From CAZYFH01 sp965197395 (GTDB lineage: Bacteria; Acidobacteriota; Vicinamibacteria; Vicinamibacterales; UBA8438), in assembly GCA_965197395.1 (NCBI GenBank), contig CBDANB010000006.1, positions 186,001 through 250,000 of the forward strand: a stretch of 64,000 nt of DNA, written 5' to 3'. Under the pieces are notes generated by a model, which saw nothing but the letters and a program-made list of their open reading frames with translations, was not told where the DNA came from and searched no databases. Made by a program: the position numbers and the translations under genes. Shown piece after piece: positions 42,993-52,292 of this stretch (its first letter is position 1; each line of letters starts with the position of its first letter).

Positions 42993-43784
42993 ATGACTGA
43001 CGAGAACAAGCCCGACGGCCCGACACCCGATCATCCGGCCGACGAAACGGCGAAGCCGTCAGCCTCGTCCCCCAAGGTCGCCATACCGGCCGCCGAACAG
43101 ACGCCCGCACCGCCTGGCGCCGCCGCCGCGGGCGGTCCGGCTGCCGCAAAACCGGCCGTTGCAGCCAAACCGAAGCCAAAACCGAGGCCGCCGCCGGAAC
43201 CGCCAAAAGGGCCACCCGATCCGGCACCGCCGGAGGACATGGCTCTCGCACCTGTCGTCACGGCCGTGCAGGATGGCGTCCCGGGGGCCGTCCAGCAGGT
43301 GTCGTATTGGGTCGGTGACTGGACCATCATCATCGCAACGGACCGGCTGCTGGACGTGATGGGTTTTCTCAAAGACGACGAGGGTACGTCGTTCGACTAT
43401 TGCTCCGACGTCACAGCGACCGACTGGCCCCCGCGCGACAAGCGCTTTGACGTCGTGTACTGCCTCTATTCGACGCGACGCAGACACCGGATTCGCGTGA
43501 AGCTGCGCGCGGGCGAATCTGATCCCGTGGAGTCGGTGACCGGCATTTGGCCGGGTGCCAACTGGCTCGAACGCGAGGTGTTCGACCAGTTCGGGATCAA
43601 CATCGTCAATCATCCAGACCTGCGGCGCATTCTGATGCCCGACGAGTGGCAGGGGTTTCCGCAGCGGAAGGACTATCCGCTCGAGGGACCGGGCGAGCTG
43701 CTGATGGAGAGTCCGCAGGACTGGCTGCGATTGCGCAACCTGCCTGATGAGGCCGGTATCGACAGCGACTCGGAGATTGAATAG
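42993..43784 (+). CDS. nuoC: NADH-quinone oxidoreductase subunit C with a Pro/Ala/Lys-rich extension
   Basis: 263 residues. The first 75-80 are low-complexity (Pro, Ala, Lys, with KPKPKPRPPPEPP) and precede the 30-kDa subunit domain, which has YWVGDWTIIIA, SVTGIWPGANWLEREVFDQFGI and the quinone-site-proximal RRILMPDEWQGFPQRKDYPL. Usual NuoC is about 150-200 residues, so the extension is extra. Peripheral arm subunit holding NuoD near the membrane. nuoD is a separate gene here, not a C-D fusion. Confidence 0.93.
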   Translation: MTDENKPDGPTPDHPADETAKPSASSPKVAIPAAEQTPAPPGAAAAGGPAAAKPAVAAKPKPKPRPPPEPPKGPPDPAPPEDMALAPVVTAVQDGVPGAVQQVSYWVGDWTIIIATDRLLDVMGFLKDDEGTSFDYCSDVTATDWPPRDKRFDVVYCLYSTRRRHRIRVKLRAGESDPVESVTGIWPGANWLEREVFDQFGINIVNHPDLRRILMPDEWQGFPQRKDYPLEGPGELLMESPQDWLRLRNLPDEAGIDSDSEIE

Positions 43785-43799
43785 CCGAGATGTTGGGAA

Positions 43800-43827
43800 C
43801 CTGAGCCTTTAGCCCTGAGCCCCAAGC
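43800..43827 (+). repeat. 7-bp-period repeat between nuoC and nuoD
   Basis: Four heptamers in a row, CCTGAGC, CTTTAGC, CCTGAGC, CCCAAGC, ending five bases before the nuoD ATG and so displacing any normal Shine-Dalgarno sequence. Same family as the arrays near hemA. Confidence 0.75.
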
Positions 43828-43832
43828 GCCCC

Positions 43833-44966
43833 ATGACCCTTCCAGTCGCTCGCGCCAGCGCCTCCCAGTTCGACACGAACGAGCTGGTCATCAACATGGG
43901 GCCTCAGCACCCGAGCACGCACGGCGTGCTGCGGGTCGTGCTGAAGCTCGACGGCGAGCGCGTGGTGGAGGCGGATTGCGTCATCGGCTACATCCACCGC
44001 GGCATCGAGAAGCTGTGCGAGAACCGGGACTGGACGCACATCGTGCTGTTGACCGACCGGATGGACTACGTGGCCGCGGCGACGAACAACCTCGGCTATG
44101 TGGAAGCGGTCGAGAAGCTGATGCAGGTCGAGGTCCCCCGACGCGCGCGATATATCCGCACGATCCTCGCCGAGCTGCAGCGCATCGCGAGCCACTGTCT
44201 CTGGCTCGGCACGCACGCCATGGATATCGGTGCGATGAGCGTCTTGATGTACGCGTTTCGCGAGCGCGAGCTCGTGCTCGATCTGTTCGAGGAAACGTGC
44301 GGCGCGCGACTGACCTACAACTCGATGCGGGTGGGTGGGCTGCCGCTCGACGTGCCGCCGGGATGGGACCAGCGCGCACGGGCGTTCTGCGATTTGATGG
44401 AGAGCAAGCTCGACGACTACGAGATGCTGCTGACCAACAATCGCATCTGGCTGCAGCGCACGAAGAACATCGGCGTGATCTCCGGGGACGAGGCGATCGG
44501 GCTTGGTCTGTGCGGCCCGCCGCTCCGGGGCTCGGGTGTGTCTCGCGACCTGCGGAAGGACGAGCCGAACGCCGCGTACGCCGAGTTCGACTTCGACGTG
44601 CCGCTGGGCACCCGTGGCGACACCTACGACCGGTATCTGATTCGGATGGAAGAGTTCCGTCAGTCGATCCGGATCATTCGTCAGGCGCTCGATGGGATAC
44701 CGGAGGGGCCGATCATGGGCAAGGTGCCGCGCCTGCTCAAGCCGCCCGCCGGCGAGACGTATCACGCCATCGAGTCACCCAAGGGTGAGCTCGGCTACTT
44801 CCTCGTGAGCGACGGGAAGTCGACGAACCCGTATCGGTTCCGGGTGCGGCCGCCGTCGTTCTGCAACTTGCAGGGGCTCAAGCGCCTGGTCACGGGGCAC
44901 CTCGTGGCGGACGTCGTGGCGCTCATCGGTACCATCGACATCGTGCTGGGCGAGGTCGATCGGTGA
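43833..44966 (+). CDS. nuoD: NADH-quinone oxidoreductase subunit D
   Basis: 377 residues from the ATG at 43833. 49-kDa subunit that forms much of the quinone pocket: NMGPQHPSTHGVLR near residue 22 (quinone-ligand histidine), YIHRGIEKL, YVAAATNNLGY, and the C-terminal RPPSFCNLQGL and ADVVALIGTIDIVLGEVDR. About the normal length for bacteria. Confidence 0.96.
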   Translation: MTLPVARASASQFDTNELVINMGPQHPSTHGVLRVVLKLDGERVVEADCVIGYIHRGIEKLCENRDWTHIVLLTDRMDYVAAATNNLGYVEAVEKLMQVEVPRRARYIRTILAELQRIASHCLWLGTHAMDIGAMSVLMYAFRERELVLDLFEETCGARLTYNSMRVGGLPLDVPPGWDQRARAFCDLMESKLDDYEMLLTNNRIWLQRTKNIGVISGDEAIGLGLCGPPLRGSGVSRDLRKDEPNAAYAEFDFDVPLGTRGDTYDRYLIRMEEFRQSIRIIRQALDGIPEGPIMGKVPRLLKPPAGETYHAIESPKGELGYFLVSDGKSTNPYRFRVRPPSFCNLQGLKRLVTGHLVADVVALIGTIDIVLGEVDR

Positions 44967-44976
44967 TGACGAACCC

Positions 44977-45975
44977 ATGATCGACATCGTCGTCATCCCG
45001 CTTCTCAAGGTCGTGGTTCTGTTCAACGCGATCCTGTTCGCCGTGATGTTCATGGTGCTGATGGAGCGCAAGGTCATCGGTTGGGCGCAGTCGCGGCTCG
45101 GACCGATGCGCGTCGGTCCCTACGGCATCCTCCAGGCGGTTGTCGACCCCATCAAGCTGCTTCTCAAGGAGGACATCACACCGGTCAAGGCCGACCGCTA
45201 CGTCTTCTCGCTCGCGCCGGTCATGAGCCTGGTCCCAGCGCTTGCGGTGTTCGCGGTGATCCCGTTCGGGCCCGACGAGCTGTTCCGCGTCACCGACATC
45301 AACGTCGGGCTGCTGTTCATCATCTCCGTGACGTCGATCGGGGTCTACGGGATCATCCTGGGTGGCTGGGCGTCCAACAGCAAATACCCCCTGCTGGCGA
45401 GCCTGCGTGCGTCGGCGCAGCTCATTAGCTACGAGATCGCCGTCACGATGACTTTGGTCAGCGTCATTCTGACCACCGGTACGTTGAGCCTCGTCGAGAT
45501 TGTCGAGGTCCAGCAGGACCGGGGCATCTGGTTCGCGTTTTGGCAGCCGGTGGCGCTGGTTCTCGTGTTCATCGGCGGCCTCGCCGAAACGAACCGCGTC
45601 CCGTTCGATTTGCCGGAGGCCGAGACAGAGCTCACCGGCGGGTTTCACACGGAGTACAGCGGCTGGCGCTACTCGATGTTCATGCTCGCCGAATACGCGA
45701 ACATCATGGTCATCTCGGCCGTGGTGGTGGTTATCTTCTTCGGCGGCTGGCTTGCGCCGTTCCCGAATATCACCTGGCTGTCGTTCCTTGGTCTCGTGCC
45801 GGCCTGGATCTGGTTCGTCGGGAAGATCTTTGTGTTCCTCTACGTCTTCATCTGGCTGCGCGCCACGTTCCCGAGGTATCGCTACGATCAGCTCATGGCG
45901 CTTGGCTGGAAGGTCCTGATCCCGATCGCGATCGGCAACCTGGTCATCACCGGTGTGCTGAAGGTCCTGCTCTAG
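44977..45975 (+). CDS. nuoH: NADH-quinone oxidoreductase subunit H
   Basis: 332 residues, eight to nine membrane helices. The quinone-channel subunit between the arms; conserved loops are LMERKVIGWAQSRLGPMRVGPYG and AETNRVPFDLPEAETELTGGFHTEYSG. Starts 11 bases after nuoD. nuoI, the Fe-S protein usually next to nuoH, is missing; nuoJ follows instead. Confidence 0.96.
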   Translation: MIDIVVIPLLKVVVLFNAILFAVMFMVLMERKVIGWAQSRLGPMRVGPYGILQAVVDPIKLLLKEDITPVKADRYVFSLAPVMSLVPALAVFAVIPFGPDELFRVTDINVGLLFIISVTSIGVYGIILGGWASNSKYPLLASLRASAQLISYEIAVTMTLVSVILTTGTLSLVEIVEVQQDRGIWFAFWQPVALVLVFIGGLAETNRVPFDLPEAETELTGGFHTEYSGWRYSMFMLAEYANIMVISAVVVVIFFGGWLAPFPNITWLSFLGLVPAWIWFVGKIFVFLYVFIWLRATFPRYRYDQLMALGWKVLIPIAIGNLVITGVLKVLL

Positions 45976-45989
45976 GAGCCCTAGGACGA

Positions 45990-46514
45990 ATGGCAATGGC
46001 GGACGCAATCGTTTTCTACACGTTGGCCGCGTTCATCCTTGGGCTGGGCGTCCTCGTGATCTCGGCGCGGAGCGCGGTGCACAGCGTGCTCTTTCTCGTC
46101 ATGGACTTTCTCTTCGTCGCGATGCTGTATGTGACGCTGGCCGCCGAATTTGTGGCGGTGATCCAAGTGCTCGTCTACGCCGGCGGCATCGTCGTCCTCT
46201 ATCTGTTCGTCGTGATGCTCGTCAACCTCAAGCGCGAGCCGGAGCGGCATGCCGACACGCGCCGTCTCGGTGTCTCGGGGATGCTGCTGGCGGGCGCCGT
46301 GCTGGTGGAGCTCGTCGGGATCGCCGTCTACACGGCGTCGCGCGATCGGGCGCCGGCGGTGGCGGCCGCAGCCATCGAGATACCTGTCGAGGGCAACACC
46401 GAGCAGCTAGGGTGGGTGCTCTATACGAGCTACCTGATCCCGTTCGAGCTGGCTTCGATGCTGCTGCTCGTCGCAATGGTCGGCGCCATCGTCCTCGCGA
46501 AACGATTCGTGTGA
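45990..46514 (+). CDS. nuoJ: NADH-quinone oxidoreductase subunit J
   Basis: 174 residues with five membrane helices; start ATG 45990 with GGAG upstream (an ATG two codons later is also possible). Family blocks ISARSAVHSVLFLVMDFLFVAMLYV and VAVIQVLVYAGGIVVLYLFVVML are present, the second containing the tyrosine/pi-bulge helix important for coupling. The central periplasmic loop is Ala-rich. Confidence 0.93.
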   Translation: MAMADAIVFYTLAAFILGLGVLVISARSAVHSVLFLVMDFLFVAMLYVTLAAEFVAVIQVLVYAGGIVVLYLFVVMLVNLKREPERHADTRRLGVSGMLLAGAVLVELVGIAVYTASRDRAPAVAAAAIEIPVEGNTEQLGWVLYTSYLIPFELASMLLLVAMVGAIVLAKRFV

Positions 46515-46534
46515 ACTGACCGCTGGAGACTGGA

Positions 46535-46843
46535 GTGCTGGACATAACCCCGCTTCACTACAGCCTGTTGTCGGCCGCGCTCTTCATGATCGGGGTCATC
46601 GGCGTCCTCGTGCGCCGCAACATCATCATCATCTTCATGTCGATCGAGCTCATCCTGAATGCCGTGAACATCAATCTGGTGGCCCTGTCCGGCCAGCTTC
46701 AGGATCTCTCGGGACAGGTGTTCGTCGTTTTCGTCATCGCGGTCGCGGCCGCCGAGGCCGCGGTGGGGCTGGGCATCATCATCGCCTTCTACCGCAACAC
46801 GGAAACCGTGAACATCGACGAGATGCAGATCATGCGGTGGTAG
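46535..46843 (+). CDS. nuoK: NADH-quinone oxidoreductase subunit K
   Basis: 102 residues from a GTG at 46535 preceded by GGAG-like sequence. Three helices; conserved glutamates in FMSIELILNAVNIN and AAAEAAVGLGIIIA, as needed for proton transfer. Confidence 0.95.
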   Translation: MLDITPLHYSLLSAALFMIGVIGVLVRRNIIIIFMSIELILNAVNINLVALSGQLQDLSGQVFVVFVIAVAAAEAAVGLGIIIAFYRNTETVNIDEMQIMRW

Positions 46844-46863
46844 CCCGCGTGGCGTAGACCTCA

Positions 46864-48972
46864 ATGGATCTCATCTGGCTCATTCCGCTCCTACCCGGTG
46901 TCGGCGCGGCCCTCAACGGGCTGGTGGGGATCCGCTTTTTCAGCAAGCGGACGTCGGGACTGCTGGCGTCGACGACGATGGCCGCGGCGTTCGTGCTGTC
47001 GGTGAATGCGTTCCTCCAGCTCCTCGGGTCCGAGGACCGCTTTCACCAGGTGACCGTGGCGAGCTGGATCCCCCCGATCCCGCTGGAGACGGTCGACGGC
47101 ATCGGCACGTTCGAGGTGCCATGGGCCTTCACGCTGGACCCGCTGTCGGGAATGATGCTGCTGGTCGTCACCGGCATCGGGTTTCTGATCCACATCTACT
47201 CGATCGGGTACATCGACCACGAGTCGCGTGGCGGCGTCGCGCGCTTCTTCTGCTATCTCAACCTGTTCTGCTTCTTCATGCTGGTCCTGGTGCTCGGGAG
47301 CAGCTTCCTCGTGATGTTCGTCGGGTGGGAGGGCGTCGGGCTCAGCTCGTATCTCCTCATCGGCTACTGGTATCACAAGCAGAGCGCGACCGACGCCGGG
47401 AAGAAAGCGTTCATCGTCAATCGGGTCGGTGACTGGGGATTCATCGTCGGCATCTTCCTGATCTTCTTCACGTTCGGCACACTCGATTTTCGAGGTGTCG
47501 CGGTGGCCGCGGCGGCGATGCCGGTCGAGACGAGCGCGGTCGGGTTCGGCGTGCTCTCGCTCATCTGCCTCTGTCTGTTCATCGGTGCGACCGGCAAGAG
47601 CGCCCAGATCCCGCTCTACATCTGGCTGCCCGACGCGATGGAGGGCCCGACACCGGTCTCCGCGCTCATCCATGCCGCTACCATGGTCACGGCCGGCGTG
47701 TACATGGTGTGTCGCAACGCGGTGCTGTTCACCCAAGCCCCAATGGTCATGCAGGTCGTGGCCGTCGTCGGCGCGCTGACCGCGCTGATGGCCGCGACGA
47801 TTGGCCTCGTCCAGACGGACATCAAACGCGTGCTCGCCTACTCGACCGTCTCGCAGCTCGGCTACATGTTCTTGGCGACCGGCGTCGGGGCGTTCGCGGC
47901 GGCCGCGTTCCACCTCATGACCCACGCCTTTTTCAAGGCGCTGCTGTTTCTCGGAAGCGGTTCTGTGATTCACGGGATGAACGAAGAGCAGGACATGCGC
48001 CGGATGGGCGGTCTGAAACTCTACATGCCCGTCACGTTCATCACGATGTTCATCGGCGCGCTGGCCATCGCCGGCTTCCCCGGCCTCTCCGGTTTCTTCA
48101 GCAAGGACGAGATTCTCTACCGCACCTTCTTGCAGAGCCCGGCGCTCTGGGGCATCGCGGCCGTGACCGCGGCGATGACGGCGTTCTACATGTTCCGGCT
48201 CATCAACATGACCTTTTTCGGCGCCTATCGCGGGCCGGAGTGGGGCCACGCGTCGGGTCAGGCGGACGACGGTCATACGGACGGCGAGCAGCACCACGAC
48301 GACACCCACAGCCACGCCTGGCACGGGCCGCACGAATCGCCACGCTGGATGACGGTGCCGCTGATGGCCCTCGCGCTGGGGGCGATCGTGGCTGGATACG
48401 TGGGGATCCCAGCCGCGCTCGGCGGCAGCAACGCGATCGAGCATTTCCTCGAGCCGAGCTTCACGGTCGCCGGGGCGGAGCACGCGGAGGAAGTGCACCA
48501 TCTGTCGCACGCGGCCGAGCTGGGGCTGATGGGGCTGTCGGTCTTCATCGCGCTCGGTGGCATTGCGCTCGCGTATCGGCAGTATGTCGTGCGTCCCGAA
48601 GCCGCGGCGCAGTGGGCGACCCGGTGGGCCGGCGCGCACCGGGTCCTGACCAACAAGTACTACGTCGACGAGCTCTACGATGCCACGGTTGTGCGCGGCA
48701 CGATGGGCGGCGCCCGGGGGTTGTGGACCGTCGATCGTCGGGGCGTGGACGGTGTGGTCAACGGTGCCGGGTGGACGACGATCGCGGCGTCCTGGGTCTC
48801 ACATGTGCTCGATAAATACGTCGTCGACGGGATCATCAACCTGACCGCCTGGGTCATCGGCGAGGGGAGCTACGTGTTTCGCCGATTCCAGACCGGCCTA
48901 CTTCAGAATTACGCGTTCGCCACGCTCCTCGGCGTGTTTGCGTTCGTGACGTGGTATCTCATCGTGCGGTGA
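46864..48972 (+). CDS. nuoL: NADH-quinone oxidoreductase subunit L
   Basis: 702 residues, an antiporter-like proton-pumping subunit with about 16 membrane helices and the long lateral C-terminal helix. Landmarks: FVGWEGVGLSSYLLIGYWY, ATGKSAQIPLYIWLPDAMEGPTPVSALIHAATMVTAG, and LAYSTVSQLGYM. A histidine/aspartate-rich loop at about residues 462-490 (GHTDGEQHHDDTHSHAWHG, 48271-48330) is an insertion relative to the usual sequence and could bind metal; otherwise normal. Confidence 0.96.
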   Translation: MDLIWLIPLLPGVGAALNGLVGIRFFSKRTSGLLASTTMAAAFVLSVNAFLQLLGSEDRFHQVTVASWIPPIPLETVDGIGTFEVPWAFTLDPLSGMMLLVVTGIGFLIHIYSIGYIDHESRGGVARFFCYLNLFCFFMLVLVLGSSFLVMFVGWEGVGLSSYLLIGYWYHKQSATDAGKKAFIVNRVGDWGFIVGIFLIFFTFGTLDFRGVAVAAAAMPVETSAVGFGVLSLICLCLFIGATGKSAQIPLYIWLPDAMEGPTPVSALIHAATMVTAGVYMVCRNAVLFTQAPMVMQVVAVVGALTALMAATIGLVQTDIKRVLAYSTVSQLGYMFLATGVGAFAAAAFHLMTHAFFKALLFLGSGSVIHGMNEEQDMRRMGGLKLYMPVTFITMFIGALAIAGFPGLSGFFSKDEILYRTFLQSPALWGIAAVTAAMTAFYMFRLINMTFFGAYRGPEWGHASGQADDGHTDGEQHHDDTHSHAWHGPHESPRWMTVPLMALALGAIVAGYVGIPAALGGSNAIEHFLEPSFTVAGAEHAEEVHHLSHAAELGLMGLSVFIALGGIALAYRQYVVRPEAAAQWATRWAGAHRVLTNKYYVDELYDATVVRGTMGGARGLWTVDRRGVDGVVNGAGWTTIAASWVSHVLDKYVVDGIINLTAWVIGEGSYVFRRFQTGLLQNYAFATLLGVFAFVTWYLIVR

Positions 48973-48985
48973 CCGGATATGAGCC

Positions 48986-50590
48986 ATGAGTAACGCCGAC
49001 TTTCCGCTGCTGTCGCTGATCATGTTCACGCCGCTCGTGGGCGCGGTCATCTTGCTGTCCGTCAGCAAGCATCAGACCGACCTGATTCGGTGGATCGCCA
49101 ACATCGTCGTGATGGTCGGCTTCCTCGTCTCGCTGCCGCTGTGGTTTGCCTACGACTCGCAGAACCCGGACTGGCAGTTCGTCGAGCGTCTGCCGTGGAT
49201 CCCGTCAATCGGGGCCGAGTACTTCCTTGGCGTCGACGGGTTCAGCGCACTCCTCATTCTGCTGACGACGATGATGGGGGTCATCGCCGTGCTGTCGTCG
49301 TGGACCGCGATCACGACGCGGGTCAAGGAGTACTACATCTTCCTGCTGACCCTGCAGACCGGCATGATCGGCGCGTTCGTCTCGCTCGACTTCCTGCTGT
49401 TCTTCCTGTTCTGGGAAGTGATGCTGGTGCCGATGTACTTCCTCATCGGCATCTGGGGGAGTGACAACCGGCTCTATTCGGCGATCAAGTTCTTCCTCTT
49501 CACGCTGGTCGGCAGCGTCGTCATGCTGCTCGGCATCCTGGCCGTCTACTTCTACAACTACGACGTGACCGGTGTGCGGACGTTCGACATCACGCAGTTT
49601 CAACAATTGGGCATACCGCCCGAGATGCAGTTCTGGATCTTCCTGGCGTTCTTCCTCGGCTTCGCCGTCAAGGTGCCGATGTTTCCGTTCCACACGTGGC
49701 TGCCTGACGCGCACACTGACGCGCCGACGGCCGGCTCGGTCATCCTGGCCGCGGTGCTCCTGAAGATGGGCACCTATGGGTTCATCCGGTTCAGCCTTCC
49801 CATCCTGCCCGAGGCGACGCAGGCGGCGGTCTGGTGGGTCGCCGCGCTGTCGATCGTCGGCGTCATCTACGGTGCACTGGTCGCAATGGCGCAGCGCGAT
49901 TGGAAACGGCTGGTCGCCTATTCGAGCGTGAGCCACATGGGGTTGGTCATGCTCGGGATGTTCGCCCTGACGCCGGTGGGGATCACCGGCAGCATCGTGC
50001 AACAGCTCAACCACGGCATCTCGACCGGCGCGCTGTTCCTCATCGTCGGCATCGTCTATGAGCGGCGACACACCCGACTCATCTCGGAGTACGGCGGACT
50101 GTCGAACGTCATGCCGGTGTATGCGGCGATCTTCCTCATCATGACGATGTCGTCGATCGGGCTCCCGACGCTGAACGGGTTCATCGGCGAGGTGCTGATT
50201 CTGCAGGGCGTGTTCGTCGAGCACAAGATGTGGGCGTTCGTCGCCGCGAGCGGCATCGTGCTGGGCGCCGCTTACATGCTCTGGCTCTACCAGCGGACGA
50301 TGTTTGGCAAGGTCACGAACCCGAAGAACGAGGCGCTGCCGGACCTCACGCTGCGCGAGTTCGCGACCTTCGTGCCGCTGCTCGTGCTGGCGGTGTGGAT
50401 CGGGTTGTATCCGAAGCCGTTCCTGGATCGGCTGAGCACTTCGGTCGACCGCGTCGTCGCGCGGGTCAACAGTGACTACACACCACGGTTCGCCGTGACC
50501 GACGTGACCATAGACCCGTCCGACGGCGCCGCGGCCGGCAACCGCGCCGCGGGCGACATCGACGCGCCGGTCCGCGGCGGAGCCCGGTAA
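48986..50590 (+). CDS. nuoM: NADH-quinone oxidoreductase subunit M
   Basis: 534-residue antiporter-like subunit with 14 helices: FFLFWEVMLVPMYFLIGIWG, FHTWLPDAHTDAPTAGSVILAAVLLKMGTYG and VAYSSVSHMGLVMLG contain the pump's key charged residues. The extra C-terminal 50 residues are hydrophilic and Ala/Gly-rich. Thirteen bases after nuoL. Confidence 0.96.
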   Translation: MSNADFPLLSLIMFTPLVGAVILLSVSKHQTDLIRWIANIVVMVGFLVSLPLWFAYDSQNPDWQFVERLPWIPSIGAEYFLGVDGFSALLILLTTMMGVIAVLSSWTAITTRVKEYYIFLLTLQTGMIGAFVSLDFLLFFLFWEVMLVPMYFLIGIWGSDNRLYSAIKFFLFTLVGSVVMLLGILAVYFYNYDVTGVRTFDITQFQQLGIPPEMQFWIFLAFFLGFAVKVPMFPFHTWLPDAHTDAPTAGSVILAAVLLKMGTYGFIRFSLPILPEATQAAVWWVAALSIVGVIYGALVAMAQRDWKRLVAYSSVSHMGLVMLGMFALTPVGITGSIVQQLNHGISTGALFLIVGIVYERRHTRLISEYGGLSNVMPVYAAIFLIMTMSSIGLPTLNGFIGEVLILQGVFVEHKMWAFVAASGIVLGAAYMLWLYQRTMFGKVTNPKNEALPDLTLREFATFVPLLVLAVWIGLYPKPFLDRLSTSVDRVVARVNSDYTPRFAVTDVTIDPSDGAAAGNRAAGDIDAPVRGGAR

Positions 50591-50596
50591 GCCCTC

Positions 50597-52072
50597 ATGC
50601 CCGCCGGACTCACTGTCGCCGATTTCTACTACATCCTGCCGGAGATCCTACTGACCGCCGGGGCGCTCCTCGTGCTGGTCGCCGACATGCTGTTCGCCGG
50701 TCGTGACAGCGCGGTCTTCTGGACGACCGTGGCAACGCTCGTGGCGACGGCCGCGGCGGTGTTGTCGTTTGCCGGTGTGGATGTCACGGTCTCCGCCGGG
50801 TTGCTGTCGATCGACGGTTTCGCCCTGTTCTTCAAGGCGATCTTCCTGCTGTCGGCGTTGCTGACGGTGCTGATGGCGGCGCCCTATCTGCGCGTGGAAG
50901 CGATGCGCACCGGCGAGTTCTACTTCCTCGTGCTGTGCGCGACGCTCGGCATGATGTTCATGGCGAGCGGTGTCGACCTGATCACCCTCTTCATCGGTCT
51001 CGAGACCATGGCGGTCGCGTTCTACATCCTGGCGGGGTACTTGAAGCCGAGTCGGCGGTCGAACGAGGCGGCAGTGAAGTACTTCCTCCTCGGGGCCTTC
51101 TCGCTGGGCATCCTGCTCTACGGCATGTCGCTCCTCTACGGGGCCACCGGCACGACGAACTTGAGCGCCATGGCCACCGCGATTGCCGGCGGCGAGCGAA
51201 CCGTCATGCTCGCGCTGGGGCTGATCCTGGTCGGCGCCGGAATGGGGTTCAAGCTGGCCGCCGTACCGTTTCACATGTGGGCGCCCGACGTGTACGAGGG
51301 TGCGCCGACACCGGTGACCGCGTTTCTGTCGGTCGGCTCCAAGGCCGCCTCCTTCGCGATGCTGTTGCGCATTCTGCTCGAGGGACTCCCTGGGTTGGTC
51401 GCCGACTGGCAGGCGTTGTTCGCGATCCTGGCGGTCGTCACCATGACGGTCGGCAACATCGCCGCCATCACGCAGAGCAATATCAAACGGATGCTCGCGT
51501 ACTCGTCGATCGCGCATGCCGGGTACGTGCTGATCGGCGTCGTGGCCGCTGGGAGCGTGTCGCGCGGCGTGACCGCTACGCTCGTCTATCTCTGGGTCTA
51601 CCTCTTCATGCAGCTCGGTGCGTTCGCCATCGTGGCGATGCTGCGGCGGAAGGACGTCGTTGGCGACGAGCTGAAGGACCTGAGCGGGCTCTATTTCCGG
51701 AAACCGGCGGCCGCGGTCGCCATGCTCATCTTCATGCTGTCGTTGGGGGGAATACCGCCGACGGCCGGTTTCATGGGCAAGTACTGGGTGTTCAGTGCCG
51801 CCATCGACGCGGACTTCATCTGGCTCGCGGTGGCGGGCGTCGTCAACAGCGCCATCTCGCTCTTCTACTACATCCGCGTCGTCGTGTTCATGTGGCTCAA
51901 GGAGGAGACGCTCGGGTCACCGATCTCGATCGGCCCGGCGATGGCGGTGGCGCTGACCATCGCGGTTGTCGGGTCCCTGCTGTTCGGTGTCTATCCCGAG
52001 ATGCTCTTCGATCAGGCCCAGCGCGCCGCTGAGACCCTCGGCGCAGGGGTCTCGACCGCCGCATTCCGCTGA
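50597..52072 (+). CDS. nuoN: NADH-quinone oxidoreductase subunit N
   Basis: 491-residue antiporter-like subunit: IGLETMAVAFYILAGYLK, FKLAAVPFHMWAPDVYEGAPTPVTAFLSVGSKAA and LAYSSIAHAGYVLIG are as expected. Last gene of the nuo operon; the gap to the convergent atpF is filled with repeats. Confidence 0.96.
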   Translation: MPAGLTVADFYYILPEILLTAGALLVLVADMLFAGRDSAVFWTTVATLVATAAAVLSFAGVDVTVSAGLLSIDGFALFFKAIFLLSALLTVLMAAPYLRVEAMRTGEFYFLVLCATLGMMFMASGVDLITLFIGLETMAVAFYILAGYLKPSRRSNEAAVKYFLLGAFSLGILLYGMSLLYGATGTTNLSAMATAIAGGERTVMLALGLILVGAGMGFKLAAVPFHMWAPDVYEGAPTPVTAFLSVGSKAASFAMLLRILLEGLPGLVADWQALFAILAVVTMTVGNIAAITQSNIKRMLAYSSIAHAGYVLIGVVAAGSVSRGVTATLVYLWVYLFMQLGAFAIVAMLRRKDVVGDELKDLSGLYFRKPAAAVAMLIFMLSLGGIPPTAGFMGKYWVFSAAIDADFIWLAVAGVVNSAISLFYYIRVVVFMWLKEETLGSPISIGPAMAVALTIAVVGSLLFGVYPEMLFDQAQRAAETLGAGVSTAAFR

Positions 52073-52292
52073 GGGGTTCGGGGCGAAGCCCCGTCTCGGG
52101 AGGCCGGTTGTGGCACGGTCGGCCAAGGGCGCACGGAGCGCCCAGCGGGGGTTCGGGGCGAAGCCTCGTCTCGGGAGGCCGATTGCAGCACGGTCGGCCA
52201 AGGCGCGCACGGCGCGCCTCGCGGGCGCGGAGTGGGGCTCTCGGGGTCCCCGCGGAGCGCCCAGCGGGGGTTCGGGGCGAAGCCCCGTCTAA
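52073..52292. repeat. Three copies of a hairpin repeat between nuoN and atpF
   Basis: The string GGGGTTCGGGGCGAAGC followed by CCCGTCT or CTCGTCT occurs at 52074, 52148 and 52267; each forms a CGGGGC-GAA-GCCCCG stem. Copies 1 and 2 continue with CGGGAGGCCG, CGGTCGGCCAAGG and a GGCGCGC-type segment, giving units of roughly 73 and 118 bases. The block fills the gap between two convergent operons and may end transcription in both directions. Copy 4 lies inverted at 6268-6341. Confidence 0.8.

Noticed and set aside
46891..48639. A 582-codon minus-strand open frame within nuoL
   Set aside because: Antisense to a clearly identified gene; composition (Arg, Glu, His rich) is that of an antisense shadow.
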